Shown here: positions 26,156-34,858 of the stretch, in pieces
How positions within the stretch are numbered: position 1 is the stretch's first letter
Layout of the letters: each line of letters starts with the position of its first letter
Assembly: GCA_000721275.1 (NCBI GenBank)
Contig: JOFO01000047.1
Span: 1 to 44,002 of the forward strand
Reading direction: 5' to 3'
DNA from: Microtetraspora glauca
Lineage (GTDB): Bacteria > Actinomycetota > Actinomycetes > Streptomycetales > Streptomycetaceae
DNA: 44,002 bases
Made by a program: the position numbers and the translations under genes
The notes under the pieces: generated by a model
Seen by the model: the letters and a program-made list of their open reading frames with translations, nothing else
Told to the model about the DNA's origin: nothing
Databases searched by the model: none

Positions 26156-26230
26156 CGGGTCATCGTAGGCCGGGCGCCCGCGGGCCGGACGGCACGCCGT
26201 AGCATGACGGGACCACGGAGGGAGCCCCGC
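26156..26230. promoter_or_regulatory. Divergent promoter region between deaminase and DUF4190 genes
   Basis: On the plus strand TAGCAT (26200-26205) is a candidate -10 box, followed by CGGAGGGAG as the Shine-Dalgarno for the gene at 26231. On the minus strand TACGAT (26167 down to 26162) ends six bases before the deaminase ATG, a spacing expected for a leaderless transcript. -35 boxes are not convincing on either strand. Confidence 0.4.
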
Positions 26231-26938
26231 ATGTCCGACACCGCCGATCCGAGCCCGCAGGACCGGGGCGCGAACGACCCGTGGGCCCCGCCGGAGCGGT
26301 CCGAGGCCCGGGTGCGGCCGGCGAAGCGGGCCCCGGCGGACCGCCCGGTCCACGAGCAGCCCACGATCACCTCGATACCCACCGGCGAGGCGGCCGGCGC
26401 CGAGCTGCCGCCGCCTCCGGTCGCCCCCGGCGGCCCCGCCGCGTACGGGACGCCCTCGCCGCCGGCCGGGTACGGCCCCCCGGCCGCTCCGGCGGGCTAC
26501 GGCTACCCGGGCCCCGGCGCCGGCGCCCCGACCGCGTACGGCTACCCGGCCGCGCCCGTCGCCTCCTCGTACGGCTACCCGCCGGCCGCCCCGCTGCCCT
26601 ACGGCCCGGCGCACGGCCAGAACAACGGCATGGGCACGGCCGGCATGGTGCTGGGCATCATCGGGACCTGCGTGTTCTGGTTCTACGGCGTCCCGTCGAT
26701 CGTGCTCGGCGTCCTCGCCCTGATCTTCGGCATCCTCGGCCGCAAGCGGGCCCACCGGGGCGAGGCGAGCAACGGCGGCGCCGCCACCGCCGGCATCGTC
26801 CTCGGCGTGATCTCCACCGTCCTCGGCGCGGCGGTCATCGCCCTCGTCGTGTGGGCGGTCACCAGCTACGGCGAGTACGAGGAGACCGACGGGGGCGTCC
26901 GGACCTCAGCGGTCCTCACCGTCGCCGACCGGGGCTGA
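26231..26938 (+). CDS. DUF4190-type membrane protein with Pro/Gly/Tyr-rich N terminus
   Basis: The 235-residue protein has about 130 residues of disordered sequence rich in Pro, Ala, Gly and Tyr (repeats of the kind AGYG, YGYP). Two or three membrane helices follow in the DUF4190 pattern: GMGTAGMVLGIIGTCVFWFYGVPSIVLGVLALIFGILG then KRAHRGEAS and AATAGIVLGVISTVLGAAVIALVVWAV, given here as segments at roughly residues 135-175 and 185-215. The family is abundant in actinobacteria and has no established role. The GYG-rich tail is typical of membrane proteins with a cytoplasmic scaffold. Its last 33 bases overlap the converging NADAR gene. Confidence 0.83.
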   Translation: MSDTADPSPQDRGANDPWAPPERSEARVRPAKRAPADRPVHEQPTITSIPTGEAAGAELPPPPVAPGGPAAYGTPSPPAGYGPPAAPAGYGYPGPGAGAPTAYGYPAAPVASSYGYPPAAPLPYGPAHGQNNGMGTAGMVLGIIGTCVFWFYGVPSIVLGVLALIFGILGRKRAHRGEASNGGAATAGIVLGVISTVLGAAVIALVVWAVTSYGEYEETDGGVRTSAVLTVADRG

Positions 26939-27490
26939 ACCCGCCCCCGCCCGCAGCCGCTCCCGCGCCTCCATCAGCGCGAAGCCCAGCAGGTTGAGCC
27001 CGCGCCAGCGGGCCGGGTCGGCGGCGCCGGGGTCGCCGGCGGCGAGCCCGATGCCCCACACCCGGTCCAGCGGGCTCGCCTCCACGAGCACCCGGGAACC
27101 GGTCCCGAGCAGGAAGTCCCGCAGCCCCGGGTCCGAGGCGAACTTGTGGACGCTGCCGGCCACCACGATCCCGGCGCGCTCCCGCGCCCACACGGTCTCG
27201 TCGAAGCCGCGGACCAGCCGGCCGGCGTTCTTCGCCTCGGCCGGGGTGCGGGCGGCGAGCACCGTCCGCTCCGCCTCCGCGTCGCCGAAGAGGCGCGCCT
27301 TCTCCGCCATCATCCAGTGCTCGGCCGTCGCGTAGCGCACGCCGTCCACCACGAAGGGCGACGGCCACCACTGGCTCAGACAGCTCTGCGTGAGCCGTCC
27401 GTCGGGGGCCGGCCGGTGGCCCCAGAAGTGCAGCCACTTCACCCGTTCACCCCTGCTGACCTGCTCCGTCAGCGCCTCGATGGTCATCAT
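26906..27490 (-). CDS. NADAR domain protein (YbiA/DUF1768 family)
   Basis: The 194-residue product matches the NADAR family: WLHFWGH at the start, LSQWWPSPFVVDGVRYATAEHWMMAEKARLFGD in the core (residues about 40-72) and LLGTGSRVLVEASPLDRVWGIGLAAGDP near the end. These residues (W, E in AEHWMMAEKA, D-x-x-WG-G) are the family's conserved set. E. coli YbiA is linked to removing a reactive riboflavin-pathway intermediate; other NADAR proteins reverse ADP-ribosylation. Which activity applies here is unknown. It starts at ATG 27490 (with a second ATG at 27487), divergent from the polyamine operon, and overlaps the DUF4190 gene tail by 33 bases. Confidence 0.85.
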   Translation of the reverse strand: MMTIEALTEQVSRGERVKWLHFWGHRPAPDGRLTQSCLSQWWPSPFVVDGVRYATAEHWMMAEKARLFGDAEAERTVLAARTPAEAKNAGRLVRGFDETVWARERAGIVVAGSVHKFASDPGLRDFLLGTGSRVLVEASPLDRVWGIGLAAGDPGAADPARWRGLNLLGFALMEARERLRAGAGSAPVGDGEDR

Positions 27491-27600
27491 GCACGCGAGT
27501 CTGGCAGGCGCGACCGACACTCCGTACGGAGATTTTCCCGGGACCTCGACACTTGGTCGACCGAATCCGTCGAGTAACCAAAAGGCAACAACGGAATCAC

Positions 27601-27629
27601 TTGTTCGAGCCTGACCCCTCTGTCAGGAT
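27601..27629 (+). promoter_or_regulatory. Candidate promoter of the polyamine operon
   Basis: TTGTTC (27601-27606) and CAGGAT (27624-27629) are separated by 17 bases, the best vegetative-type promoter in the 175-base gap ahead of the aldehyde dehydrogenase gene. Transcription would start about 30 bases before the ATG at 27666. No convincing operator was identified. Confidence 0.48.
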
Positions 27630-27665
27630 CGGCACTCAATTCGAGCTGGGACAACGGAGAGCGTC

Positions 27666-29180
27666 ATGGGCAACCGCTTCCAGGCGACGGACCGCTTCGC
27701 GGACGGCGCGCAGTACATCGGCGGACGGCTCCGCCCCGGGACCTCGGGCCGGACGCACAGCGTCGTCGACCCCGCCACCGGCGAGACCGTCCTCACCTAC
27801 ACCCTCGCCTCCACGGCGGACGTCGACGAGGCGGTGGCCGCCGCCAAGGCCGCCTTCCCCGGCTGGGCGGGCGCCACCCCCGGGGAGCGCTCCGACGCCC
27901 TGCACCGGCTGGCCGGCATCCTCGCCGAGCGGGCCGAGGACTTCGCCCGCGCCGAATCCGTCCAGTGCGGCAAGCCGATCCGGCTCACCACCGAGTTCGA
28001 CGTGCCCGGCACCATCGACAACACCGCCTTCTTCGCCGGCGCGGCCCGCCACCTCCAGGGCCAGTCCGCCGGCGAGTACTCCGGCGACCACACCTCGTAC
28101 GTGCGGCGCGAGCCGATCGGCGTGATCGGCTCCATCGCCCCCTGGAACTACCCGCTCCAGATGGCCGCCTGGAAGATCCTCCCGGCGATCGCGGCCGGCA
28201 ACACCATCGTCCTGAAGCCGGCCGAGCTGACCCCGCTGACGTCCCTGATGTTCGCCCAGGCGGCCACCGACGCGGGCATCCCCGACGGCGTCGTCAACGT
28301 CGTCACCGGCTCCGGCCGGGAGGCCGGCGAACACCTCGTCGGCCACCCCGACGTCGCCATGACCTCCTTCACCGGCTCCACCGCCGTGGGCAAGCGGGTC
28401 GCCGAGGTCGCCACCGCCACGGTCAAGCGGCTCCACCTGGAGCTCGGCGGCAAGGCCCCCTTCGTCGTCTTCGACGACGCCGACCTGGAGGCCGCCGCGC
28501 ACGGCGCCGTCGCCGCCTCCCTCATCAACACCGGCCAGGACTGCACCGCCGCCACCCGCGCCTACGTCCAGCGCCCCCTCTTCGACGCCTTCGTCCAGCG
28601 CGTCGCGGAGCTCATGGAGACCGTCCGGCTCGGCGACCCCGGCGACCCCGCCACCGACCTCGGCCCGCTGGTCTCGCACGTCCAGCGCGACCGGGTCGCC
28701 GGCTTCGTCGAGCGGGCCCGCGGCTGCGCGACCGTCGTCACCGGAGGCGAAGCCCCTGGTGGAGAGCTCAAGAACGGCGCATACTATCGGCCCACCCTGA
28801 TCACCGGCGCCGCTCAGGACAGCGAGGTCGTGCAGTCGGAGATCTTCGGACCGGTCCTGGTGGCCCTGCCCTTCGACACCGACGACGAGGGCATCCGGCT
28901 CGCCAACGACACCCCGTACGGCCTCGCCGCCTCCGCCTGGAGCCGCGACGTCTACCGGGCGAACAGGGCCACCCGCGAGATCAAGGCCGGCTGCGTCTGG
29001 GTCAACGACCACATCCCGATCATCAGCGAGATGCCGCACGGCGGATACAAGGCGTCGGGCTACGGAAAGGACATGTCCTCCTACTCCTTCGAGGAGTACA
29101 CGCAGGTCAAGCACGTGATGTTCGACAACACGGCGGTGGCGGCCAAGGACTGGCACCGCACGATCTTCGGGGACCGATAG
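27666..29180 (+). CDS. Aldehyde dehydrogenase of the polyamine operon (PuuC/aminobutyraldehyde type)
   Basis: A 504-residue ALDH with the oxyanion Asn in APWNYPLQ, cofactor motif SFTGSTAVGKRV, general base in LELGGKAP (E259) and catalytic Cys in GQDCTAATR (C293). It resembles bacterial gamma-aminobutyraldehyde dehydrogenases (E. coli PatD, PuuC). It is the first gene of an operon with the PotD, PotA, PotB, PotC importer and a PuuB-like oxidase, so it should oxidise aldehydes released from putrescine or glutamyl-putrescine. CGGAGA precedes the ATG. The closest relative in the window is the ALDH at 17706, with which it shares active-site sequence and position beside a PotD gene. Confidence 0.93.
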   Translation: MGNRFQATDRFADGAQYIGGRLRPGTSGRTHSVVDPATGETVLTYTLASTADVDEAVAAAKAAFPGWAGATPGERSDALHRLAGILAERAEDFARAESVQCGKPIRLTTEFDVPGTIDNTAFFAGAARHLQGQSAGEYSGDHTSYVRREPIGVIGSIAPWNYPLQMAAWKILPAIAAGNTIVLKPAELTPLTSLMFAQAATDAGIPDGVVNVVTGSGREAGEHLVGHPDVAMTSFTGSTAVGKRVAEVATATVKRLHLELGGKAPFVVFDDADLEAAAHGAVAASLINTGQDCTAATRAYVQRPLFDAFVQRVAELMETVRLGDPGDPATDLGPLVSHVQRDRVAGFVERARGCATVVTGGEAPGGELKNGAYYRPTLITGAAQDSEVVQSEIFGPVLVALPFDTDDEGIRLANDTPYGLAASAWSRDVYRANRATREIKAGCVWVNDHIPIISEMPHGGYKASGYGKDMSSYSFEEYTQVKHVMFDNTAVAAKDWHRTIFGDR

Positions 29181-29229
29181 CAGCCAGCCGCCCGACCAGC
29201 GGCGCAACCATCCCGAAAGGGCACAGCGC

Positions 29230-30477
29230 ATGGAGCAGTACGAGCCCGACCGCCTGTCCGCCGCGCAGCTGGCGGCGATCCGGCGCAGCATGACGAGCGG
29301 CCGCGGCGCGCTCAGCCGCCGCTCGCTGCTGCGGGCCGGCGGCGTGGGCGCGCTCACGGTCGGCGGCCTGGCCGGCCTCACCGCCTGCGGCATCCCGCCG
29401 GCCAAGCGGGAGGGCGGGGGCCCGGCGTCCACCGACTTCTCGGCCAAGGAGAAGACCCTCGCCTTCTCCAACTGGACCGAGTACATGGACGTCAGCGAGG
29501 ACGAGAAGTCCCGCCCCACCCTGGACGCGTTCACCGAGCGCACCGGGATCAAGGTCAAGTACACCGAGGACATCAACGACAACGTCGAGTTCTTCGGCAA
29601 GATCAAGCCGCAGCTCGCGGCCGGCCAGGACACCGGCCGCGACCTGATATGCGTCACCGACTGGCTCGCCGCCCGCATCATCCGGCTCGGCTGGGCGCAG
29701 AAGCTCGACCCGGCGAACCTGCCCCACGCCTACGCCAACCTCTCCGCCCAGTTCCGCCGCCCCGACTGGGATCCGGGCCGCGCCTACTCGTACCCGTGGA
29801 CCGGCATCTCCACCGTCATCGCCTACAACGTGAAGGCGACCGGCGGGAAGAAGATCGAGTCGGTCAGCCGGCTCCTCGACGACCCCGCGCTCAAGGGCCG
29901 GGTCGGCTTCCTCACCGAGATGCGCGACACGATCGGCATGACCCTGCTCGACCTCGGCAAGGACCCGGGCGACTTCACCGACGCCGACTTCGACGCGGCG
30001 ATCGGCCGCCTCCAGAAGGCCGTCGACAAGAAGCAGATCCGCCGCTTCACCGGCAACGACTACACCTCCGACCTGGACAAGGGCGACATCGCCGCCTGTC
30101 TCGCCTGGGCCGGCGACATCATCCAGCTCCAGGCGGACAACCCGGACATCCAGTACACGATCCCGGACGCCGGCTACATCACGTCCACGGACAACCTGCT
30201 CGTCCCCGCCAAGGCCCGGCACAAGGCCAACGCCGAGAAGCTCATCGACTTCTACTACGAGCTCCCCAACGCCGCCCAGCTCGCCGCCTACATCAACTAC
30301 GTCTGCCCCGTCGACGGCGTGAAGGACGAACTGGCCAAGATCGACCCCGAGCTCGCGGCCAACACCCTGATCCTCCCCGACAAGGCCATGGCCAAGAAGT
30401 CCCGCGCCTTCCGCTCGCTGACCGGCGAGGAGGAGACGGCGTACGAGGAGAAGTTCGCCAAGCTCATCGGCGCCTGA
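29230..30477 (+). CDS. potD: Polyamine ABC transporter substrate-binding lipoprotein
   Basis: The 415-residue protein begins with about 28 residues then a twin-arginine signal (LSRRSLLRAGGVGALTVG) and lipobox LTAC, pointing to Tat export and lipid anchoring. The mature part is PotD-like: LAFSNWTEYMDV, TGIKVKYTEDINDNVEFFGKI, DLICVTDWLAARII, YPWTGISTVIAYNVKATGG, QADNPDIQYTIPDAG and KANAEKLIDFYYE. It binds putrescine or spermidine outside the cell and feeds PotB/PotC. GAAAGGG precedes the ATG by 9 bases. It is 49 bases after the ALDH gene and 41 bases before potA. Confidence 0.92.
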   Translation: MEQYEPDRLSAAQLAAIRRSMTSGRGALSRRSLLRAGGVGALTVGGLAGLTACGIPPAKREGGGPASTDFSAKEKTLAFSNWTEYMDVSEDEKSRPTLDAFTERTGIKVKYTEDINDNVEFFGKIKPQLAAGQDTGRDLICVTDWLAARIIRLGWAQKLDPANLPHAYANLSAQFRRPDWDPGRAYSYPWTGISTVIAYNVKATGGKKIESVSRLLDDPALKGRVGFLTEMRDTIGMTLLDLGKDPGDFTDADFDAAIGRLQKAVDKKQIRRFTGNDYTSDLDKGDIAACLAWAGDIIQLQADNPDIQYTIPDAGYITSTDNLLVPAKARHKANAEKLIDFYYELPNAAQLAAYINYVCPVDGVKDELAKIDPELAANTLILPDKAMAKKSRAFRSLTGEEETAYEEKFAKLIGA

Positions 30478-30518
30478 GCCGTCGTCCACCCCCTCACCAC
30501 GATCCGGGACCGCAACCC

Positions 30519-31667
30519 ATGACTGACAAGACCACCGGCGGCGACGTCCGACTCACCGGGATCAGCAAGACCTACGGCTCCTTCACGGCCGTCCACCCGC
30601 TCGACCTCACCGTGCCGCAGGGCTCCTTCTTCGCCCTGCTCGGCGCCTCCGGCTGCGGCAAGACCACCACCCTGCGCATGATCGCCGGCCTGGAGGACCC
30701 CTCCACCGGCACGGTCTTCCTCGGCGACAAGGACGTCACCGACCTCCCGCCGTACAAACGGCCGGTCAACACCGTCTTCCAGTCCTACGCGCTCTTCCCG
30801 CACATGGACATCTCCGAGAACATCGCCTTCGGCCTGCGCCGGCGCGGCATCAAGTCGGTGAAGAAGCAGGTCGACGAGATGCTGGAGCTCGTCCAGCTCG
30901 GCGACAAGGCGAAGCACAAGCCGCACCAGCTCTCCGGCGGCCAGCAGCAGCGCGTCGCCGTCGCCCGCGCCCTCATCAACCACCCGCAGGTGCTGCTCCT
31001 CGACGAGCCGCTCGGCGCCCTCGACCTCAAGCTGCGCCGCCAGATGCAGCTGGAGCTCAAGCGGATCCAGACCGAGGTCGGCATCACCTTCGTGCACGTC
31101 ACCCACGACCAGGAGGAGGCCATGACCATGGCCGACCAGGTCGCGGTCATGAACGGCGGCCGGGTCGAGCAGCTCGGCGCCCCCGCCGAGCTGTACGAGA
31201 ACCCGCGGACCACCTTCGTCGCCAACTTCCTCGGCACCTCCAACCTCATCGAGGCCGAGGTCGCCGAGACGGGCGCGGACGTCGTCGTCACGGCCGGCGG
31301 CGGCAAGCTCCGGGTCCCCGGCGACCGCTGTACCGACGCCGTCCGCCAGGGCGGCAAGCTCCTCGTCGGCGTCCGCCCGGAGAAGATCTCGCTGACGCAC
31401 GCCGACGACGCCGGAGAGATCCCGGACGGCCGCAACCGCGTCACCGGCCGCATCGCCGACTCCTCCTTCATCGGCGTCTCCACCCAGTACGTGGTGAACT
31501 CGCCGGCCGGCGCCGAACTCCAGGTGTACGAGCAGAACATCGAGCGCGACGCCCGCCTCCGCCCCGGCGCCGAGGTCGTCCTGCACTGGAACCCGGCCCA
31601 CACCTTCGGCCTCGACGCGGCGCAGGACATCGACGCGGGCGTGGAGACGGTGGAGGACGCCGCGTGA
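30519..31667 (+). CDS. potA: Polyamine ABC transporter ATP-binding protein
   Basis: The 382-residue ATPase has Walker A GASGCGKTT (residues 42-50), Q-loop VFQSYALFPHM, signature LSGGQQQRVAVARAL, Walker B VLLLDEP, D-loop GALD and H-loop VTHDQEEAMTMAD. The C-terminal TOBE domain (VGVRPEKISL ... VHWNP-like VLHWNPAHTFGLD) is the PotA/MalK type regulatory module. Length and order match PotA. The ATG at 30519 has only a weak CGGGA ahead. Its last four bases form GTGA with the potB start. Confidence 0.94.
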   Translation: MTDKTTGGDVRLTGISKTYGSFTAVHPLDLTVPQGSFFALLGASGCGKTTTLRMIAGLEDPSTGTVFLGDKDVTDLPPYKRPVNTVFQSYALFPHMDISENIAFGLRRRGIKSVKKQVDEMLELVQLGDKAKHKPHQLSGGQQQRVAVARALINHPQVLLLDEPLGALDLKLRRQMQLELKRIQTEVGITFVHVTHDQEEAMTMADQVAVMNGGRVEQLGAPAELYENPRTTFVANFLGTSNLIEAEVAETGADVVVTAGGGKLRVPGDRCTDAVRQGGKLLVGVRPEKISLTHADDAGEIPDGRNRVTGRIADSSFIGVSTQYVVNSPAGAELQVYEQNIERDARLRPGAEVVLHWNPAHTFGLDAAQDIDAGVETVEDAA

Positions 31668-32593
31668 CCACCACCGTCGCCAAGGAGGCTCCCGCGCCGG
31701 CCGGGGAGCCGGTCCTGCGCAAGCCTCCCACCCGCAAGCGGCTCGTCCCCTACTGGCTGCTGCTCCCCGGCATCCTGTGGCTGCTGGTCTTCTTCGCCCT
31801 GCCGCTCGTCTACCAGGCGTCCACCTCGGTGCAGACCGGCTCCCTCGAAGAGGGCTTCAAGGTCACCTGGCACTTCCCGACCTACCTGGACGCCTTCGCC
31901 GAGTACTGGCCGCAGCTGCTGCGCTCGCTGCTGTACGCCGGCACCGCGACCTTCCTGTGCCTGCTGCTCGGCTACCCGCTGGCGTACCTCATCGCCTTCA
32001 AGGCCGGCCGCTGGCGCAACCTGCTGCTCGTCCTGGTGATCGCGCCCTTCTTCACCAGCTTCCTCATCCGGACCCTGGCCTGGAAGACGATCCTCGCCGA
32101 CGACAGCCTCGTGGTCGACGCGCTGGGCGCGCTGCACGTCCTCGACGTGACCAGCTGGCTCGGCTGGACCGACGGCGACCGGGTGCTCGCCACCCCGATG
32201 GCGGTCGTCTGCGGCCTCACGTACAACTTCCTGCCGTTCATGATCCTGCCCCTCTACACCTCCCTGGAGCGGATCGACGGCCGGCTGCACGAGGCCGCCC
32301 AGGACCTCTACGCCTCCCCGGCGACCACCTTCCGCAAGGTGACCTTCCCGCTGTCGATGCCCGGCGTCGTCTCCGGCACCCTGCTCACCTTCATCCCGGC
32401 GAGCGGCGACTACGTCAACGCCGAACTGCTCGGCTCCACCGACACCAAGATGATCGGCAACGTCATCCAGTCGCAGTTCCTCCGCGTCCTCGACTACCCG
32501 ACGGCCGCCGCCCTGTCCTTCATCCTCATGGCGATCGTGCTGTTCATGGTCACCGTCTACATCCGCAAGGCCGGAACGGAGGACCTCGTCTGA
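31664..32593 (+). CDS. potB: Polyamine ABC transporter permease
   Basis: The 309-residue protein has six membrane helices after a short basic N terminus (PTRKRLVPYWLLLPGILWLLVFF). The EAA loop is at about residues 205-225 (LHEAAQDLYASPATTFRKVTFPLSMPG). It is PotB/PotH-like (binding-protein-dependent permease) and forms half of the channel with PotC. Features such as GDYVNAELLGSTDTKMIGNVIQSQF, close to the end, are characteristic of polyamine permeases. The GTG start overlaps potA by four bases and the stop overlaps potC by one (TGATG), so all three are coupled. Confidence 0.94.
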   Translation: MTTTVAKEAPAPAGEPVLRKPPTRKRLVPYWLLLPGILWLLVFFALPLVYQASTSVQTGSLEEGFKVTWHFPTYLDAFAEYWPQLLRSLLYAGTATFLCLLLGYPLAYLIAFKAGRWRNLLLVLVIAPFFTSFLIRTLAWKTILADDSLVVDALGALHVLDVTSWLGWTDGDRVLATPMAVVCGLTYNFLPFMILPLYTSLERIDGRLHEAAQDLYASPATTFRKVTFPLSMPGVVSGTLLTFIPASGDYVNAELLGSTDTKMIGNVIQSQFLRVLDYPTAAALSFILMAIVLFMVTVYIRKAGTEDLV

Positions 32594-33387
32594 TGACCTG
32601 GCTGCGCAAGAACCTCGTCGTCATCGCGGGCCTGCTGACGCTCGCGTACATGATCCTGCCGAACGTCGTGGTCATGGTGTTCTCGTTCAACAAGCCGAAC
32701 GGGCGCTTCAACTACTCCTGGCAGCAGTTCTCCCTCGACGCCTGGAAGGACCCCTGCGGCGTCGCCGACATGTGCGAGTCGCTGACGCTCTCGCTCCAGC
32801 TCGCCGCCTGGGCCACGGTCGGCGCCGTCGTCCTCGGCACCATGATCGCCTTCGCGCTGGTCCGCTACCGCTTCCGGGCGCGCGGCGCGATCAACTCGCT
32901 GATCTTCCTGCCGATGGCGATGCCCGAGGTCGTGATGGCCGCCTCGCTGCTCACCCTCTTCCTCAACATGGGGATCGAGCTGGGCTTCTGGACGGTCCTC
33001 ATCGCCCACATCATGTTCTGCCTGTCGTTCGTCGTGACGGCGGTCAAGGCCCGGGTCATGTCCATGGACCCGCGCCTGGAGGAGGCCGCCCGCGACCTCT
33101 ACGCGGGCCCCGCGCAGACCTTCCTGCGCGTCACCCTGCCGATCGCCGCGCCCGGCATCGCCGCCGGCGCGCTGCTCGCCTTCGCGCTCTCGTTCGACGA
33201 CTTCATCATCACCAACTTCAACGCGGGCTCCACCGTGACCTTCCCCATGTTCGTCTGGGGCTCGGCCCAGCGCGGAACCCCCGTTCAGATCAACGTCATC
33301 GGCACCGCGATGTTCGCCCTCGCGGTACTGATCGTCGTGGCCGGCCAGATCATCACGAACCGGCGCAGGAAAACAGCAACAGCCTGA
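32593..33387 (+). CDS. potC: Polyamine ABC transporter permease
   Basis: The 264-residue protein has six helices (VVIAGLLTLAYMILPNVVVMVFSF at the start) and the EAA loop LEEAARDLYAGPAQTFLRVTLPIAAPG. The conserved SFDDFIITNFNAGSTVTFPMFVWG segment is typical of PotC/PotI. With PotB it forms the transmembrane pathway. The ATG at 32593 shares a base with the potB stop. It is followed after 37 bases by the FAD oxidase gene. Confidence 0.94.
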   Translation: MTWLRKNLVVIAGLLTLAYMILPNVVVMVFSFNKPNGRFNYSWQQFSLDAWKDPCGVADMCESLTLSLQLAAWATVGAVVLGTMIAFALVRYRFRARGAINSLIFLPMAMPEVVMAASLLTLFLNMGIELGFWTVLIAHIMFCLSFVVTAVKARVMSMDPRLEEAARDLYAGPAQTFLRVTLPIAAPGIAAGALLAFALSFDDFIITNFNAGSTVTFPMFVWGSAQRGTPVQINVIGTAMFALAVLIVVAGQIITNRRRKTATA

Positions 33388-33424
33388 GCGAAGGCCGTCT
33401 CAGGCACCGAAGGAGTTGGAAACC

Positions 33425-34843
33425 ATGGCCCCAGTCGCCATGCGTCTCGCTGCACGATCTCTCTCCGACGCCCAGCCCGTCCCCTTCTGGCTGGAAGACC
33501 CCGGCAAGCCCGGCGCCCTGCCCGCCCTCACCGGCACCGAGAAGTGCGACCTCCTGGTGATCGGCGGCGGCTACAGCGGACTGTGGACCGCGCTCCTCGC
33601 CAAGGAGCGCGACCCCGCCCAGGACGTCGTGCTCATCGAGGGCCGCGAGGCGGGCTGGGCCGCCTCGGGCCGCAACGGCGGCTTCTGCGCCGCCTCCCTC
33701 ACCCACGGCTTCGGCAACGGCCTCGCCCGCTGGCCGGGCGAGCTGCCGAAGCTGGAACGGCTCGGCGCGGCCAACCTCGACGCCATCGAGGAGGCCGTTG
33801 CCCGCTACTCCCTGGACTGCGAGTTCGAGCGCACCGGCGAGATCGACGTGGCCACCGAGGCGTACCAGGTGGACGAACTCCACGCGTGGTACGAGGAGGC
33901 CGAGCGGCTCGGCCTCGCCGGCGGCCTCACCCTCCTCGACCAGGACGCCGTCCGGGCCGAGGTAAACTCGCCGACCTTCCGGGGCGGCCTGTGGGACCGC
34001 GACGGCGTCGCCATGCTCCACCCGGCGAAGCTCGCCTGGGGCCTCAAGCGCGCCTGCCTCGACCTCGGCGTCCGGATCTTCGAGAACACCCCGGGCCTCG
34101 ACCTGGTGTCGGCCGGCTCCGGCATGGCCGTCCGCACCCCGTACGGCCGGGTCGCCGCCCGCCGGGTCGCCCTCGGCACCAACGTCTTCCCCTCGCTGGT
34201 CAAGCGGCTGCGCCCGTACACCGTCCCGGTCTACGACTACGCGCTGGTCACCGAGCCGCTGACCGACGAGCAGCTGGCGTCGGTCGGCTGGAAGAACCGG
34301 CAGGGCCTCGGGGACTCCGCCAACCAGTTCCACTACTTCCGGATCACCGCCGACCACCGGATCCTCTGGGGCGGCTACGACGCCATCTACCGCTTCGGCG
34401 GCAAGGTGCAGGCGGAGATGGACCACCGCCCGGAGACGTACCTGAAGCTGGCCGAGCACTTCTTCACCTGCTTCCCGCAGCTGGAGGGGGTCCGCTTCAG
34501 CCACGCCTGGGGCGGCGCGATCGACACCTGCTCGCGCTTCTCGGCCTTCTTCGGCACCGCCCACCAGGGCAAGGTGGCGTACGCGCAGGGCTACACCGGG
34601 CTCGGTGTCGGCGCGACCCGCTTCGGCGCCGAGGTGATGCTCGACCTGCTCGCGGGGGAGCGCACCGAGCGCACCGAGCTGGACATGGTCCGTTCCAAGC
34701 CGCTGCCGTTCCCGCCGGAGCCGATCGCCTGGGCCGGCATCGGGATCACCAAGTGGTCGCTGGCCCGCGCCGACGCCAACGGCGGGCGGCGGAACCTGTG
34801 GCTCAAGGCGATGGACAAGCTGGGCCTCGGCTTCGACAGCTGA
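33425..34843 (+). CDS. FAD-dependent oxidase, DAO family (PuuB-like)
   Basis: The 472-residue protein has an N-terminal dinucleotide fold (LLVIGGGYSGLWTALLAKE), the PuuB/AmaC-type SGRNGGFC motif and a DAO-fold substrate domain, ending in AYAQGYTGLGVGATRFGAEVMLDLLAG near the FAD. Related enzymes oxidise gamma-glutamylputrescine (E. coli PuuB), sarcosine or other amines and release H2O2. Its place behind potABC, with an aldehyde dehydrogenase at the operon's head, favours glutamyl-polyamine oxidation. AAGGAG at 33410-33415 is well spaced for the ATG at 33425. A CRP-like palindrome begins 16 bases beyond the stop. Confidence 0.88.
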   Translation: MAPVAMRLAARSLSDAQPVPFWLEDPGKPGALPALTGTEKCDLLVIGGGYSGLWTALLAKERDPAQDVVLIEGREAGWAASGRNGGFCAASLTHGFGNGLARWPGELPKLERLGAANLDAIEEAVARYSLDCEFERTGEIDVATEAYQVDELHAWYEEAERLGLAGGLTLLDQDAVRAEVNSPTFRGGLWDRDGVAMLHPAKLAWGLKRACLDLGVRIFENTPGLDLVSAGSGMAVRTPYGRVAARRVALGTNVFPSLVKRLRPYTVPVYDYALVTEPLTDEQLASVGWKNRQGLGDSANQFHYFRITADHRILWGGYDAIYRFGGKVQAEMDHRPETYLKLAEHFFTCFPQLEGVRFSHAWGGAIDTCSRFSAFFGTAHQGKVAYAQGYTGLGVGATRFGAEVMLDLLAGERTERTELDMVRSKPLPFPPEPIAWAGIGITKWSLARADANGGRRNLWLKAMDKLGLGFDS

Positions 34844-34858
34844 CCGCACAGCCGCCGG

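Noticed and set aside
26906..27520. A defence island or toxin-antitoxin pair around the NADAR gene
   Set aside because: No toxin, nuclease, ADP-ribosyltransferase or helicase gene is adjacent; neighbours are metabolic and membrane genes.
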